Assembly (NCBI GenBank): GCA_029860345.1
Contig: JAOUBJ010000001.1
Coordinates: forward strand, 1 to 64,000
Direction: 5' to 3'
Origin: Candidatus Zixiibacteriota bacterium
Lineage (GTDB): Bacteria; Zixibacteria; MSB-5A5; GN15; FEB-12
Length of the DNA stretch: 64,000 nt
Every line of letters starts with the position of its first letter. Position 1 is the stretch's first letter. The translations under genes were made by a program, and so were the position numbers. The notes under the pieces were generated by a model, which saw only the letters and a list, made by a program, of their open reading frames with translations, was not told the DNA's origin and made no database searches. Below are positions 25,798-35,316 of this stretch, in pieces.

Positions 25798-28689
25798 ATG
25801 CGTCGACTTAAACTGCTGTTGCTCACAATCGTCATCCTCATCGGACCGCCACGCCCTGTGTGTAGCCAATCGTATGACGAGTTGTCCAACCAGGCCGAAT
25901 CTCTCAATGTTGCCCAGAACTTTGACTCGGCTATGGTGATTGGCAGAATGGCTCTGAAGTTAGCCGAGGAGCGATTCGGAAAAGAAGATCTGAGGGTGGC
26001 CAAGGCCTGGAACAAACTGGGGGGACTCCTGTGGGAACAAGGACACTACCTAAGAGCCGATTCCTGTTTTCTTCGTGCAACAGCCGTGTGTGAAGCCGGG
26101 GGCGAAGAGAGTGACCGGGTTGCCATCGCCTCGCTGGGTAGTCGGGCGGACGTCCGTCAAGTTCTGGGTGACTATGCCGAGGCAGAACGGCTCTACCTGA
26201 AAGCGTTGAAGGCGAGTGAGCATCACATTAAAGTCGGCGCGCGGGGACGTGCCCTGATCCACCTGGCCCAGTTGTATCGTCGTTTGGGTCGGTTGGCCGA
26301 GGCAGAGCCACTGGTCAAACAGGCTCTGGCCATCATCGGACAAGCGCTGGGACCCGAACACCCACTCATAGCGCAGAGTCTGCATCAGTTAGCACTCATA
26401 TATCATGGCCAGGGACGACTGTCCGAAGCTATACCGCTCGAAGAGCAAGCCTTGGAAATACGGAAGAAGTGGGCTGGACCGGCCCACTCGGAAGTTGCGT
26501 CCTGCATGAACGACCTGGCCAATTATTATTGGGAGTTAGGACAATACGCGCAGGCCGAATCGCTCCAAACCAGCGCCCTGACTATAATGGAGGAGGCGTT
26601 GGGATCGCTGCATCCGTGGGTCGGGGGGACCATGACCGACCTGGCCAGAATCTACGTTAGCCAGCACAGGTATGACGAAGCGGGTCCGCTTTACCAACGT
26701 GCGCTGTCAATCCTTGATGAGGCTCTGGGGCCCGACCATCCGGAGGTCGCTGACGGACACAACAATCTGGCGGTTTTGCTTACCAAGCTGGACAAGTACA
26801 CGGAGGCCGAGAGTCACTTTCAAAAGGCATTGACGATCAGACAGAAGGTCCTGGGAAATGATCATCATCTTGTGGCCGAAAGCCTGGAGGGCTATTCAAC
26901 GCTGCAAAGATGTCAAAAGAGCTACGCCGAGGCTCTTGAATCTGCCGATAGAGCGGTTGGTATCAGGCATCTGAACTTCACCGAAAATTCATCCGCACTG
27001 AGCGAACCGGACGCGCTGGTTTATTCGGACCTGATGCGCCGTTCCACCGACAACCTCCTGAGTTGCTACCTGGATATCGAAGCATCCACACCGACCACTG
27101 AAGTCAGGGTCGCCGATGCTGTCATATCTACCAAGGGTCAGGTATCCGATGCTATTTTTGAACGCCAAAAGAACCTCGTTACAGAAACCGACTCGGCAAC
27201 GATCGATCTTGCTCTGAAACTGAAGCAGTCAAAACATCAACTGGCCGAGCTGTACGTTCGGGGGACGGTCGGTGATCCGGCCGGGTTTCGCCTGAGGACG
27301 GACTCACTCACAACCGCAACCCGGGATCTTGAGGCGGAACTATCTCGGCGCAGCCTGAGCTATCGAAGGCGGCAGGAGTCCAGAGATATCAGTGTGGAGC
27401 GGCTGGTCTCCCAGTTGCCCGACCAAGCTGTCCTCGTGGAGTACTTGAAGTACAACCTGACGGAGCCCCAGAAGGACAGTACCACTGCTCACTACCTGGC
27501 CGTTGTGTTCGACGGTACCGGCGTGGTCAATCTGATCGACATGGGTGAGGCATCCCAGACAGACAAGCTGATCGACCAATACCGTCAGCACATGGTGTTG
27601 GCCACCCAGACCGCGGGTCTGCCGTCCGGCGACGATCTTGCCCGGTATCGCACAATCGCGGTACAGCTCTGGGCGAGAATCTGGCAACCGATAGAGGCGT
27701 ACACGCGCGACAAGGAGCTGATCATGATTGCGCCGGACGGCGGCTTGTCGCTCGTTTCATTTGCCGGCCTAATCGATGAACAAGGCCAATACCTCGTGGA
27801 GAAATCCACCGTACACTATCTGAGCGCCGGTCGAGACCTGATTCCGCTGCAACATCGGGACAAACCGGCCAGTGGGCTGTTTGCTATCGGCGCCCCGGAC
27901 TTCGATGCTTCGATTGCCCAGCGCTTGGCCGGTCTGGGTCCCCGGGGTGACAGTGGAAAAATCGGCACCGGATACTACGGTCTCAGAGGCAGTGTTCCGA
28001 CGTGCAGCGAGTTTATGTGGTCGGGAGTATCGAGTTTACCGCTCAGCCAATACGAGGTTGAGGCGATAGCAAACTCTTGGCGCGGCGCTTCTGAGGAACG
28101 GGTAACGGCCTACTTCGGGGCCCAGGCCAGCGAAGATCGCTTCAAGGCCATGGCTCCGCGCCACCGGGTCATTCACCTGGCCACGCATGGTTATTTTATC
28201 AGCGCCGCCTGCCATACAGATCGCATAAATGGTTCGACCGGAAGCTATGTCGGGGATCATCCGCTTCTGCTGTCGGGATTGTTTCTGGCTGGAGCCAATC
28301 TCCGGGGTGGCGGGACAGACAGTACTGACGTCGAAGACGGCATTCTCACGGCCTATGAACTGTCATCGATGGACCTTACCGGCACGCAGCTGGTGGTGTT
28401 GTCGGCCTGCGAAACCGGGCTTGGCAGTGTTCAGGAAGGTGAGGGTGTCTACGGCCTCAGGCGCGCCTTTCAGATGGCCGGGGCCAGGACGGTGATCAGT
28501 TCACTGTGGGCGGTATCGGATCGACAGACGGCTACCTTTATGACCAGGCTCTATGAGGCTGGTGATGAGAGTATTCCATTTAAGCTCCGACAGCTCCAAC
28601 TATCCGCTTTGAGTGATCTTAGGTCCAAAGGTCTTTCTGATCACCCGGTCAGTTGGGGGCCTTTCATTGCCAGTGGCGATTGGAAATAG
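25798..28689 (+). CDS. Secreted TPR-CHAT protein (caspase/separase-like peptidase domain)
   Basis: A 963-residue protein. Residues 1-23 are a signal peptide (LKLLLLTIVILIGPPRPVCS). Residues about 30-390 are about eight tetratricopeptide repeats of the 42-residue kinesin-light-chain type (LGPEHPLIAQSLHQLALIYH and similar). The C-terminal third is a CHAT domain with both expected catalytic residues: His in VIHLATHGYF and Cys in VVLSACETGLGSVQEGEGV, followed by GLRRAFQMAGARTVISSLW. Active CHAT proteases (for example TPR-CHAT/Craspase) cleave protein partners; this one is predicted to be exported, so it is not a CRISPR effector. SD GAGGTC precedes the ATG. An ECF sigma/anti-sigma pair lies convergently downstream. 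Confidence 0.92.
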   Translation: MRRLKLLLLTIVILIGPPRPVCSQSYDELSNQAESLNVAQNFDSAMVIGRMALKLAEERFGKEDLRVAKAWNKLGGLLWEQGHYLRADSCFLRATAVCEAGGEESDRVAIASLGSRADVRQVLGDYAEAERLYLKALKASEHHIKVGARGRALIHLAQLYRRLGRLAEAEPLVKQALAIIGQALGPEHPLIAQSLHQLALIYHGQGRLSEAIPLEEQALEIRKKWAGPAHSEVASCMNDLANYYWELGQYAQAESLQTSALTIMEEALGSLHPWVGGTMTDLARIYVSQHRYDEAGPLYQRALSILDEALGPDHPEVADGHNNLAVLLTKLDKYTEAESHFQKALTIRQKVLGNDHHLVAESLEGYSTLQRCQKSYAEALESADRAVGIRHLNFTENSSALSEPDALVYSDLMRRSTDNLLSCYLDIEASTPTTEVRVADAVISTKGQVSDAIFERQKNLVTETDSATIDLALKLKQSKHQLAELYVRGTVGDPAGFRLRTDSLTTATRDLEAELSRRSLSYRRRQESRDISVERLVSQLPDQAVLVEYLKYNLTEPQKDSTTAHYLAVVFDGTGVVNLIDMGEASQTDKLIDQYRQHMVLATQTAGLPSGDDLARYRTIAVQLWARIWQPIEAYTRDKELIMIAPDGGLSLVSFAGLIDEQGQYLVEKSTVHYLSAGRDLIPLQHRDKPASGLFAIGAPDFDASIAQRLAGLGPRGDSGKIGTGYYGLRGSVPTCSEFMWSGVSSLPLSQYEVEAIANSWRGASEERVTAYFGAQASEDRFKAMAPRHRVIHLATHGYFISAACHTDRINGSTGSYVGDHPLLLSGLFLAGANLRGGGTDSTDVEDGILTAYELSSMDLTGTQLVVLSACETGLGSVQEGEGVYGLRRAFQMAGARTVISSLWAVSDRQTATFMTRLYEAGDESIPFKLRQLQLSALSDLRSKGLSDHPVSWGPFIASGDWK

Positions 28690-28756
28690 GTAACCGGGCA
28701 GAATGGGCGAGCGCGTTTACGGGTGGCACCATCGGACTGTGTCGCAGTGGTAAGTT

Positions 28757-28801
28757 CCTCCGGTTCCTGCGTTCGTCGAAGGGGAGCGTGTGAACCGGAG
28801 G
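28757..28801 (+). terminator. Possible terminator of the CHAT gene
   Basis: Inverted repeat CCTCCGGTTC/GAACCGGAGG (10 bp, 25-nt loop) about 70 nt after the stop. The T run (TGTTTTTA) begins 13 nt after the stem, so termination is uncertain. Confidence 0.35.
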
Positions 28802-28840
28802 TTTCAAAGGCTGTTTTTACACAACGCCTCAGTGAGAGTC

Positions 28841-28881
28841 GCAGGGTCACAACCACGCCTAGGGCGTGGTCAGGACCCTGC
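28841..28881. repeat. Two-tier palindrome
   Basis: Outer arms GCAGGGTC/GACCCTGC and inner arms ACCACGCC/GGCGTGGT, separated by 3-nt internal loops and closed by a 3-nt loop. No T run on either side. It looks like a structured intergenic repeat or small structured RNA rather than a terminator. Confidence 0.55.
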
Positions 28882-29032
28882 AAAACCACAATATGTCACA
28901 GCCTGAAGGTTAAATCGCTCTCCTGCGCTGCACGGCCTGTGACTATATCAGTGAGTGCATTAGGCAGTGTGCGCGAAGCGCCAAGAACAGGCTTGCCTGC
29001 CACCTTGGGGCTTGTTGAAGAAGGCCCGCTTG

Positions 29033-29122
29033 GCGTCATTGCGCGCGAGCCCGCCACCGGCGGGCCAATCTCATGCCTCGACTCCGCTCGGCATGACACG
29101 TGTGCAACGAATTGAGATTGCC
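29033..29122 (-). repeat. Dispersed repeat, copy 1 (inverted relative to 35,317)
   Basis: Begins GCGTCATTGCG and has a core (29,063-29,122) running from GGCCAATCTC through GACTCCGCTCGGCATGACA to GAGATTGCC. The reverse complement of 35,348-35,406 matches this core with only a few differences. The right-hand terminal inverted repeat seen in the other copy is degenerate here. Confidence 0.75.
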
Positions 29123-29197
29123 ACGGCACACAAGGCGCCTCTCGCACTGACGAGTCCGTGGGTTTATCAACAAGCCCCTTGTTGAAGGGCTTCGAGA

Positions 29198-29881
29198 TTA
29201 GAATTCGATTATAAACATGAGGGTATCCGTGCCCAGGGCAGAGACATCCTTCGGATTGCGTATCGTGACAGTGTACTCACCCGCGTTCAGGAGACTGTTC
29301 GGCAATCGCAGGTGTGCGGTCTGGCGTTCATCAAATGACAGCCGAGTGTTCTCGTAGACCAAGCCGAGTTGTTCCGATTGAACGCGGACCTCATAACGAT
29401 CACCGGGGACAGCACCATCGAAACCAAAGGTCAGCACCATGTCCATCCCCGGCTGCGGTCGAATTGTTGTAGTCGCACCCCTGGTTGACACCAGTTGTAC
29501 ATTGTGCACGGGTGCTATCTGAGGCCGGACCGGCCTGTCTCGCAGGATACCGTGATAGGCCAGGGGAAGTAAAAGCACCACCAGCAGATAAACCAGGGCA
29601 GGTCTCATCAACAGATTTGTTTTTGGCCACAACAGTTGAACCAGGCGTTGCCGCAGGGTGGTCTCCCTCTCTTTCTCGCTCACCGACCGCCGCACCGCCG
29701 CCTTAACCGTATCATCATCGGTGAGGAGCCTGGCCGTGGATTCAAGCTGAGTTACCTCCTGCGTACAGAAATCGCAGTCCATCAAGTGCAACTCAAAACG
29801 TTCCTGATTCTCTTCGGTCAGCCAGTTCATCTCGTAGTCATGAAGCAGTTTTCCAACCTCTTTGTCGATACATCCATTCAT
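29198..29881 (-). CDS. Anti-sigma factor with zinc-binding N-terminus
   Basis: A 227-residue protein. The N-terminus has the zinc-associated anti-sigma motif H-x3-C-x2-C (HLMDCDFC, about residues 32-39). A transmembrane helix lies at about 92-112 (LLMRPALVYLLVVLLLPLAY). The C-terminal about 110 residues are a periplasmic beta-sandwich (GDRYEVRVQSEQLGLVYENT, LNAGEYTVTIRNP). It overlaps the ECF sigma gene by 4 nt (ATGA), so the two are co-translated. Expected role: hold the sigma factor at the membrane and release it on an envelope signal. Confidence 0.88.
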   Translation of the reverse strand: MNGCIDKEVGKLLHDYEMNWLTEENQERFELHLMDCDFCTQEVTQLESTARLLTDDDTVKAAVRRSVSEKERETTLRQRLVQLLWPKTNLLMRPALVYLLVVLLLPLAYHGILRDRPVRPQIAPVHNVQLVSTRGATTTIRPQPGMDMVLTFGFDGAVPGDRYEVRVQSEQLGLVYENTRLSFDERQTAHLRLPNSLLNAGEYTVTIRNPKDVSALGTDTLMFIIEF

Positions 29882-30408
29882 GACAGAACCCCTTTTTCGG
29901 CCAGACAGTCGCGAAGCATGGATCGTCCTCGACCGACATACACATAATACTGCTCAGGTTTCAAGACCATTCTGCGGCAAATCTCTTCGGTGCTGTAACC
30001 CTGGTAGCGCAGGTTGACTATTCTGGCATATTTCGAGAACGATCTGGCCAGCCTGCCGATACAGTCCAGCAACGACTGTCTGAGCATCGGGTGCGACGGT
30101 GAGGCCTGTGGCCACTCAAAATCACGGGCCAGAGCTGTTTTCTTGTCGGCCCGTCGTCCTTTGTCTCTTCCGAATTGTCTGACAGTCATTTTTAGCACTC
30201 CGTAAGCCCAGGCCTGAAAGCTGACGGTGAAAGTTTCTGTTTTGTACTTTTGCAACACCGTAATGCATGCCTGCTGGGCAATCTCTTCTGCGTTTTCTGT
30301 GTCGACCCTATGTGCCGCGAAGCACCGAAACCTAACAGAGAGTTCGCGAAAGAGTTCTTGTTCGGCTGCTTTGTCGCCGTTTTTGGCGTTTTCGACCAAT
30401 TGCTCCAT
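29878..30408 (-). CDS. ECF-type RNA polymerase sigma factor
   Basis: A 176-residue sigma-70-family protein of extracytoplasmic-function size. Region 2 is visible in AEEIAQQACITVLQKYKT and FQAWAYGVLKMTVRQFGRDK (DNA melting and -10 contact). Region 4 lies at about 125-170 (LRYQGYSTEEICRRMVLKPEQYYVYVGRGRSMLRDCL), with the helix-turn-helix for -35 recognition. It is followed without a gap by its anti-sigma gene. A weak promoter-like TTGACA lies upstream on the same strand. Likely targets are unknown; the nearby CHAT and dockerin genes are candidates. Confidence 0.88.
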   Translation of the reverse strand: MEQLVENAKNGDKAAEQELFRELSVRFRCFAAHRVDTENAEEIAQQACITVLQKYKTETFTVSFQAWAYGVLKMTVRQFGRDKGRRADKKTALARDFEWPQASPSHPMLRQSLLDCIGRLARSFSKYARIVNLRYQGYSTEEICRRMVLKPEQYYVYVGRGRSMLRDCLAEKGVLS

Positions 30409-30652
30409 TGTGAACAGACTTTCAGGACTGAATGTGTCTTCTCTATTAATGTAGGTAGACTATTTCGGTGTCAAGGAACAAAGAGCCCCGATCCAGAGTG
30501 AGAGTTTTCCTTGGGACCGCCCGGATCATTTCTGAGTTTTCTTGAACATCGTCAGTTAGGTTTGGCGCTCGGGTGGCACATAGGGCATAAGCATGAGACA
30601 TAAAGATTTCGAACCAAGAACAATGACTCAGCACGTCTAAAGGAGCAATATC

Positions 30653-33600
30653 ATGAAACTCAGCCACACGGTCCTTGCATCATTACTGATCATCGTCACA
30701 CAGATGGTTGGGACGGCTGCCGCCACCGAACCTGGAACGCCGGTTATTGACCGATCCAGGGCTAGTATCGAGTTGCCGGTGTCCACCCCACTCGACCATC
30801 AGAATAGAGCCATCAATCCGAAAGAGGCGCCTGATCGCCTGGCCTCTGCGGTCGATACCTGTCTCGACTTGAGTTATGCGGGCTCCCCCGCCTTCGTGTG
30901 GCCGCTGCCGTCGAATTCGGGCATTGTCGAGTACGCCATGCGCTTCGACGGCGACGGAGCGCAAGTTCTGACCTCAGTTGAGATTCCCATCTACAACAAC
31001 GGGGACGGCGAGTTCGGTGACAACAACCTTCACCTGGCCATCTACGAAGACGACGGCGACGGATTGCCGGGGACACTGATCGCAGCCGACACCATACTGG
31101 CCGGAACATACTCTTCCTACCCGGCCTCGACACTGTTTGATCTGGAATCACTCAACCTGGTCGTGAACGATACTTTCCATGTAGGCATCGCCACCGACGC
31201 CGCGCCGGGAATGGGAGAGAATGAGTTGATCATCTCGGACGACGGATCGGGCGGGCTGGGTCGATCTTCACTTTACGCCTTTGGAGCATGGATGACGTTA
31301 CCTGACGCTTTCGGCACCGATGAGTCCTTCCTGATGAACGTAGTGCTCTGCCCGATTGTTGACATGTCCGATACGGCGGGCATGGGCATCACCATCAGCG
31401 GTCCCGGGGCCGGTCCCGGAAACACGATCCTGTGCGGACAAACTATCGACTTCAACATTCATCTCAGGAACAACACCGGCAATGACCTTTTGCATCTGGC
31501 CAACGGTTTTCATCTGTATTCACTCAACGCTATAAGCTGGGCCACTCCCACTTTCAGCGTCGATCCCGCCATGAGTACTGTTTTTCCTCAGACGAATACG
31601 TTCACCTACAGCCTGGACGGCGCCGGAGCCGATTCTGTGAGTCTTGACTACCTGACTGTTGTGGGCGGTTTGCCTCCTGACTGGGAGGGCACAGTGGCGA
31701 CCCTCGCCACCACTTTCAGCTGCGCCGACACCGGTATGGTTGCTTGTATCGACTCCTGCTGGACCCCAGGCTCCGGCCCATGGACCTGGTGGCCGAACGG
31801 CGGTTCGCCGATGCCACCATCATGGACGGGTCCTCATTGCTTCATGGTGGCGCCGGATTCACTCTTCGGCATCGAAATCGTTTTTGAGCACGACGTACAG
31901 GCGTCCGAAACCATCCACTTCGCCAATAACATCCCACCCAACAATCCGGTCCATATCCAATTTAAGCCGTGGGTGCACTTCCTGCCTGAATCGGTGCCGA
32001 TCAAGGTTCTCCATGACGGCGACTCTTCCGAGTACACATTCCATGTCTCCGATATCAGCGGCAACTGGATGATGCCTTTGGACACGCATGAGATAGTGTT
32101 CAATGACACGGTGATGTGGCAGCTCGACGAGGGCACCCACGAATACCGGGTGGACCTGGGCGTTGATTCCACCACGATCACTCGGCTGAGAGAATATATC
32201 ACGCAAGACAAACCGTTTGCCGATGGCGGATGCTGGGCGGTTCCACAGCTTAGCCTCTTTGATCCGTCGCTCGAACTGTACAGGATCGATACTCACTTCC
32301 CGCCGTATGACCCTATATTCCGCGTTTATTACACCGATGCCCGCTTCTTTCGCCCCAACGTGACATACGAGTACGATTTTAGTGTTTCGGCGGATATATC
32401 GCAGGAGTTCAATCTGAATGGTACAATGGACATCGACGTCACCAGTCTCTACTGTATGAAGCTGCACGGAAGGAGTATTCTGTGCGGAGACATCAATTTG
32501 TCGGCGAGGGAACTGGGGCCCGACCTTGGACAAATACCTCGCATGGCCACGCTGGATTTCCCCAGTCTTTTTGAAATCGATCCAATCAGGCTCTACAAGG
32601 GATACATGGTAAAAATCAAGGCCGGCAAACTTCTGAATATCGAAGCCGGCGGCAGCATCAAACTCCGAGACGCTTCATTGGAGCATGACACTTACCTGCG
32701 GCTACCTTGTGACCCATACGTGTTTGGAGTTGCCATTACGCCGCATCTCGATGTCGGTGTGAAGGCTTACGGAAAACTGGAACTGCTCGGCGGAGCGGCC
32801 AGCGCCAAAGCCCGTATCTGGGCGGAAACCGAATTCAGTATACCATGCAGTCTCAAAGTAGCCCCGGACTTCTCGTTCGACATCAGTGCCGATCCCTGCT
32901 TCTTTCTCGATCTGAAATACCGAGCCACAGTAAAGGCATGGAAACTCAGCTACACCTACCAAGGTAGCTACACTTTGATAGACACATGCCTAAGCGTCCA
33001 TCTACCCTCGGGTGAAACCAGGGACCAAGGACGGATCCCGATGACCACTTCAGTTGCAGACAGCCGGTACTACGGACCGCCGGCATTGGCCTCGCACGGG
33101 TCGGCCAGCATGTCTGTCTTCGTCAACAGCCAGTCCCCTGGCGATGAACAAATCTACTACTCCAAACTTGATACCACATCCGGATGGGCCTGGACGGCAC
33201 CGGCCAAGATGACCACCAGCAACGACGCCAAGTTCCACCCCGACATCACCAACCTGGGCGACACGGCCTTTGTGGCCATCTGGGTGGAGAGCGTGGGAGC
33301 CACCGAGCCGGACTCTACTGTTTACGATTCGGGGCTGAGTCTGGATCAACTCTACGATGTCAACAAAACCAACGAAATCTTCGTGAATACCTATCACACC
33401 GGTTCGGGTTCCTGGGGAACTCCGCAGAAACTAACCAACGATGGATACGCCGATGGCGGTCCGGCCATTGCCGCGAGTTCCAATCATCACCTCTGTGCCG
33501 TGTGGAGCTACAATGATGACGCCTCGTCATACGATCCGATGAACCAGAAGATCAGGTTTGCGTATTACAACGGCATTAGCTGGTGGCATGCCGTGCTTCC

Positions 33601-35191
33601 GAATCAGTCCGGCTACAACGTCCAACCCTCCGTTACTTTCGACCGCAACGATAACGCTGTGATCGTGTGGGTGCACGACGGCAGTCCCGTGGATGGCGCC
33701 AGTGACGCCAGTAGTCGAGAACTTCTTCAGACTACCATCCCGCCTACCGGTACACCTACCGGCACCAACCTTGTCGTTACTACGGCGCGCGGCCCACTCA
33801 ATCCCAGCGTCGCGATTGGAATGGACAGCACGGTGGCAGTCGCTTACGAATTCTATGGATTGCATGACAGCGCGGGCGTATTGCTGGACTCCGTCGTATT
33901 CGGCGATAACATCCAGGTCGCGGTCAGCCTGGGCGACCTGGCAACACCCTCACAGTGGCAAGTTGACACCGTTGGCTTCAGCGACAGCCTGAGTTTCGGG
34001 TCCATGCCGAAGTTACTGGCTCATGACAATCTGTTGCTGCTGACTTACGTAGGCTATGAACACGATGTAAGCGTGCTGCCCGACGGTAATTTGCGCTACA
34101 CCGAATTGAACCTAATGAGCCCTGCCCCGACATGGAAGACTCCTGCAATCTATGCCGATGAAGACACTGTCGACACATACCTGGGCGATCTTACAATCGA
34201 CCCGACCGGTATGGCAAGAATCCAATACCAGTTGGACTCGGCTGCCACAAACAACTATCCGTCCGGGTACAATAAGATTCATGAACTGACCCTGGTACCG
34301 AACGTAGACTGCTGCGAAGGCATGCGCGGAAACATCGACGGCGGCGAATTCGAAGTCCCGCCCGACATTACCGATCTGGTTTACATGGTTGACTGGATGT
34401 TCATTCTGGGCGATGAACCACCATGCCCGGAGGAGGCCGATGTGGACGCCAGTGGAGAAATCGACATAGGCGATCTGGTCTTTGTGGTAGACTTCATGTT
34501 TAACGGCGGTATCGAACCACTACCGTGTGACGACAAGGCAGGCATGGATAAGGAAACGCGGCGTGATGGATTGGGGATAATGATTGAGTCGGTAATCGAA
34601 CCCGGCGCCACCACAATCTACCTGAAGTCGCCGGTCGACCTGCGCGGGATTCAACTCGAACTGAAAAGCGAGAGCGAAGTATCACCTGCCAACCTGATCG
34701 GAGACCGGATCGATATGCCTTTCGGTCAACGAGGCGGAATAGCCAAGCTGGGACTTCTTGATCTCGACGGCGATGAGATCATCGCGGCCGGTGACTACCC
34801 CATTGTAAAACTCGATGGAGAGTGCCGGATAGTCTCGGCCAAGGTTGCGGACAGGCGAGCCCGTCCTATCGTACCGAGTATCAGGGCCTCATCCGGGCCG
34901 GTCGAGCTTCCCACAACCTACCAACTGTATCCAAACTACCCTAACCCATTCAACCCGAATACGACTATTCGCTTCGCTTTACCTGAAGAGACAGATGTAC
35001 GACTGACCCTGTTCAATCTGCTCGGTCAGATCGTGGCGCCGCTTATAAACGAACATCTCGCGGCCGGTCAGCACCAGGTGGATTGGGACGGACGCAATCA
35101 GTTCGGCCGGGCCGTGGCCAGTGGTGTCTACTTTTATCGCCTGGATACCCAACGATTCAGCCAAACAAGGAAAATGGTATTGTTGAAATAG
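30653..35191 (+). CDS. 1,512-residue secreted protein with dockerin pair and T9SS-like C-terminal domain
   Basis: SD AAAGGAG precedes the ATG; residues 1-24 are a signal peptide. Residues about 60-240 resemble the DGDGxP/LYxDDG beta-sandwich modules of the 1,656-residue dockerin protein. Residues about 245-400 resemble the domain of the 261-residue dockerin protein. Residues about 800-1,200 have repeated beta-propeller-like stretches with NxP/WxxxG patterns (FHPDITNLGDTAFVAIWVES, NVQPSVTFDRNDNAVIVWVH). A dockerin-like pair lies at about 1,222-1,285 (ITDLVYMVDWMF, DVDASGEIDIGDLVFVVDFM). The last about 90 residues (YPNYPNPFNPNTTIRFALP, GQHQVDWDGRNQFGRAVASG, YFYRLDT) match the FlgD-Ig-like/type IX secretion C-terminal family. 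Secretion is near certain; the function is unknown. Confidence 0.9.
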   Translation: MKLSHTVLASLLIIVTQMVGTAAATEPGTPVIDRSRASIELPVSTPLDHQNRAINPKEAPDRLASAVDTCLDLSYAGSPAFVWPLPSNSGIVEYAMRFDGDGAQVLTSVEIPIYNNGDGEFGDNNLHLAIYEDDGDGLPGTLIAADTILAGTYSSYPASTLFDLESLNLVVNDTFHVGIATDAAPGMGENELIISDDGSGGLGRSSLYAFGAWMTLPDAFGTDESFLMNVVLCPIVDMSDTAGMGITISGPGAGPGNTILCGQTIDFNIHLRNNTGNDLLHLANGFHLYSLNAISWATPTFSVDPAMSTVFPQTNTFTYSLDGAGADSVSLDYLTVVGGLPPDWEGTVATLATTFSCADTGMVACIDSCWTPGSGPWTWWPNGGSPMPPSWTGPHCFMVAPDSLFGIEIVFEHDVQASETIHFANNIPPNNPVHIQFKPWVHFLPESVPIKVLHDGDSSEYTFHVSDISGNWMMPLDTHEIVFNDTVMWQLDEGTHEYRVDLGVDSTTITRLREYITQDKPFADGGCWAVPQLSLFDPSLELYRIDTHFPPYDPIFRVYYTDARFFRPNVTYEYDFSVSADISQEFNLNGTMDIDVTSLYCMKLHGRSILCGDINLSARELGPDLGQIPRMATLDFPSLFEIDPIRLYKGYMVKIKAGKLLNIEAGGSIKLRDASLEHDTYLRLPCDPYVFGVAITPHLDVGVKAYGKLELLGGAASAKARIWAETEFSIPCSLKVAPDFSFDISADPCFFLDLKYRATVKAWKLSYTYQGSYTLIDTCLSVHLPSGETRDQGRIPMTTSVADSRYYGPPALASHGSASMSVFVNSQSPGDEQIYYSKLDTTSGWAWTAPAKMTTSNDAKFHPDITNLGDTAFVAIWVESVGATEPDSTVYDSGLSLDQLYDVNKTNEIFVNTYHTGSGSWGTPQKLTNDGYADGGPAIAASSNHHLCAVWSYNDDASSYDPMNQKIRFAYYNGISWWHAVLPNQSGYNVQPSVTFDRNDNAVIVWVHDGSPVDGASDASSRELLQTTIPPTGTPTGTNLVVTTARGPLNPSVAIGMDSTVAVAYEFYGLHDSAGVLLDSVVFGDNIQVAVSLGDLATPSQWQVDTVGFSDSLSFGSMPKLLAHDNLLLLTYVGYEHDVSVLPDGNLRYTELNLMSPAPTWKTPAIYADEDTVDTYLGDLTIDPTGMARIQYQLDSAATNNYPSGYNKIHELTLVPNVDCCEGMRGNIDGGEFEVPPDITDLVYMVDWMFILGDEPPCPEEADVDASGEIDIGDLVFVVDFMFNGGIEPLPCDDKAGMDKETRRDGLGIMIESVIEPGATTIYLKSPVDLRGIQLELKSESEVSPANLIGDRIDMPFGQRGGIAKLGLLDLDGDEIIAAGDYPIVKLDGECRIVSAKVADRRARPIVPSIRASSGPVELPTTYQLYPNYPNPFNPNTTIRFALPEETDVRLTLFNLLGQIVAPLINEHLAAGQHQVDWDGRNQFGRAVASGVYFYRLDTQRFSQTRKMVLLK

Positions 35192-35217
35192 CCATCATTA
35201 TCGAATTGTACTCAGAC

Positions 35218-35247
35218 AAGGGACAGTACCTGAATGTGCTGTCCCTT
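35218..35247 (+). terminator. Hairpin after the 1,512-residue gene
   Basis: AAGGGACAG/CTGTCCCTT, a 9-bp perfect stem with a 12-nt loop, starting 27 nt after the stop codon. It is not followed by a clear T run, so efficiency is uncertain. Confidence 0.45.
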
Positions 35248-35316
35248 CGTTATGTCGTACACGTAAGAATACTCTTGATCGACCAGGCGGGGGGGCTTGA
35301 CGATAGACCCTCGCCA

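Noticed and set aside
25798-28689. TPR-CHAT protein as a CRISPR-associated protease
   Set aside because: It has a signal peptide, and no Cas gene or repeat array is present in the window.
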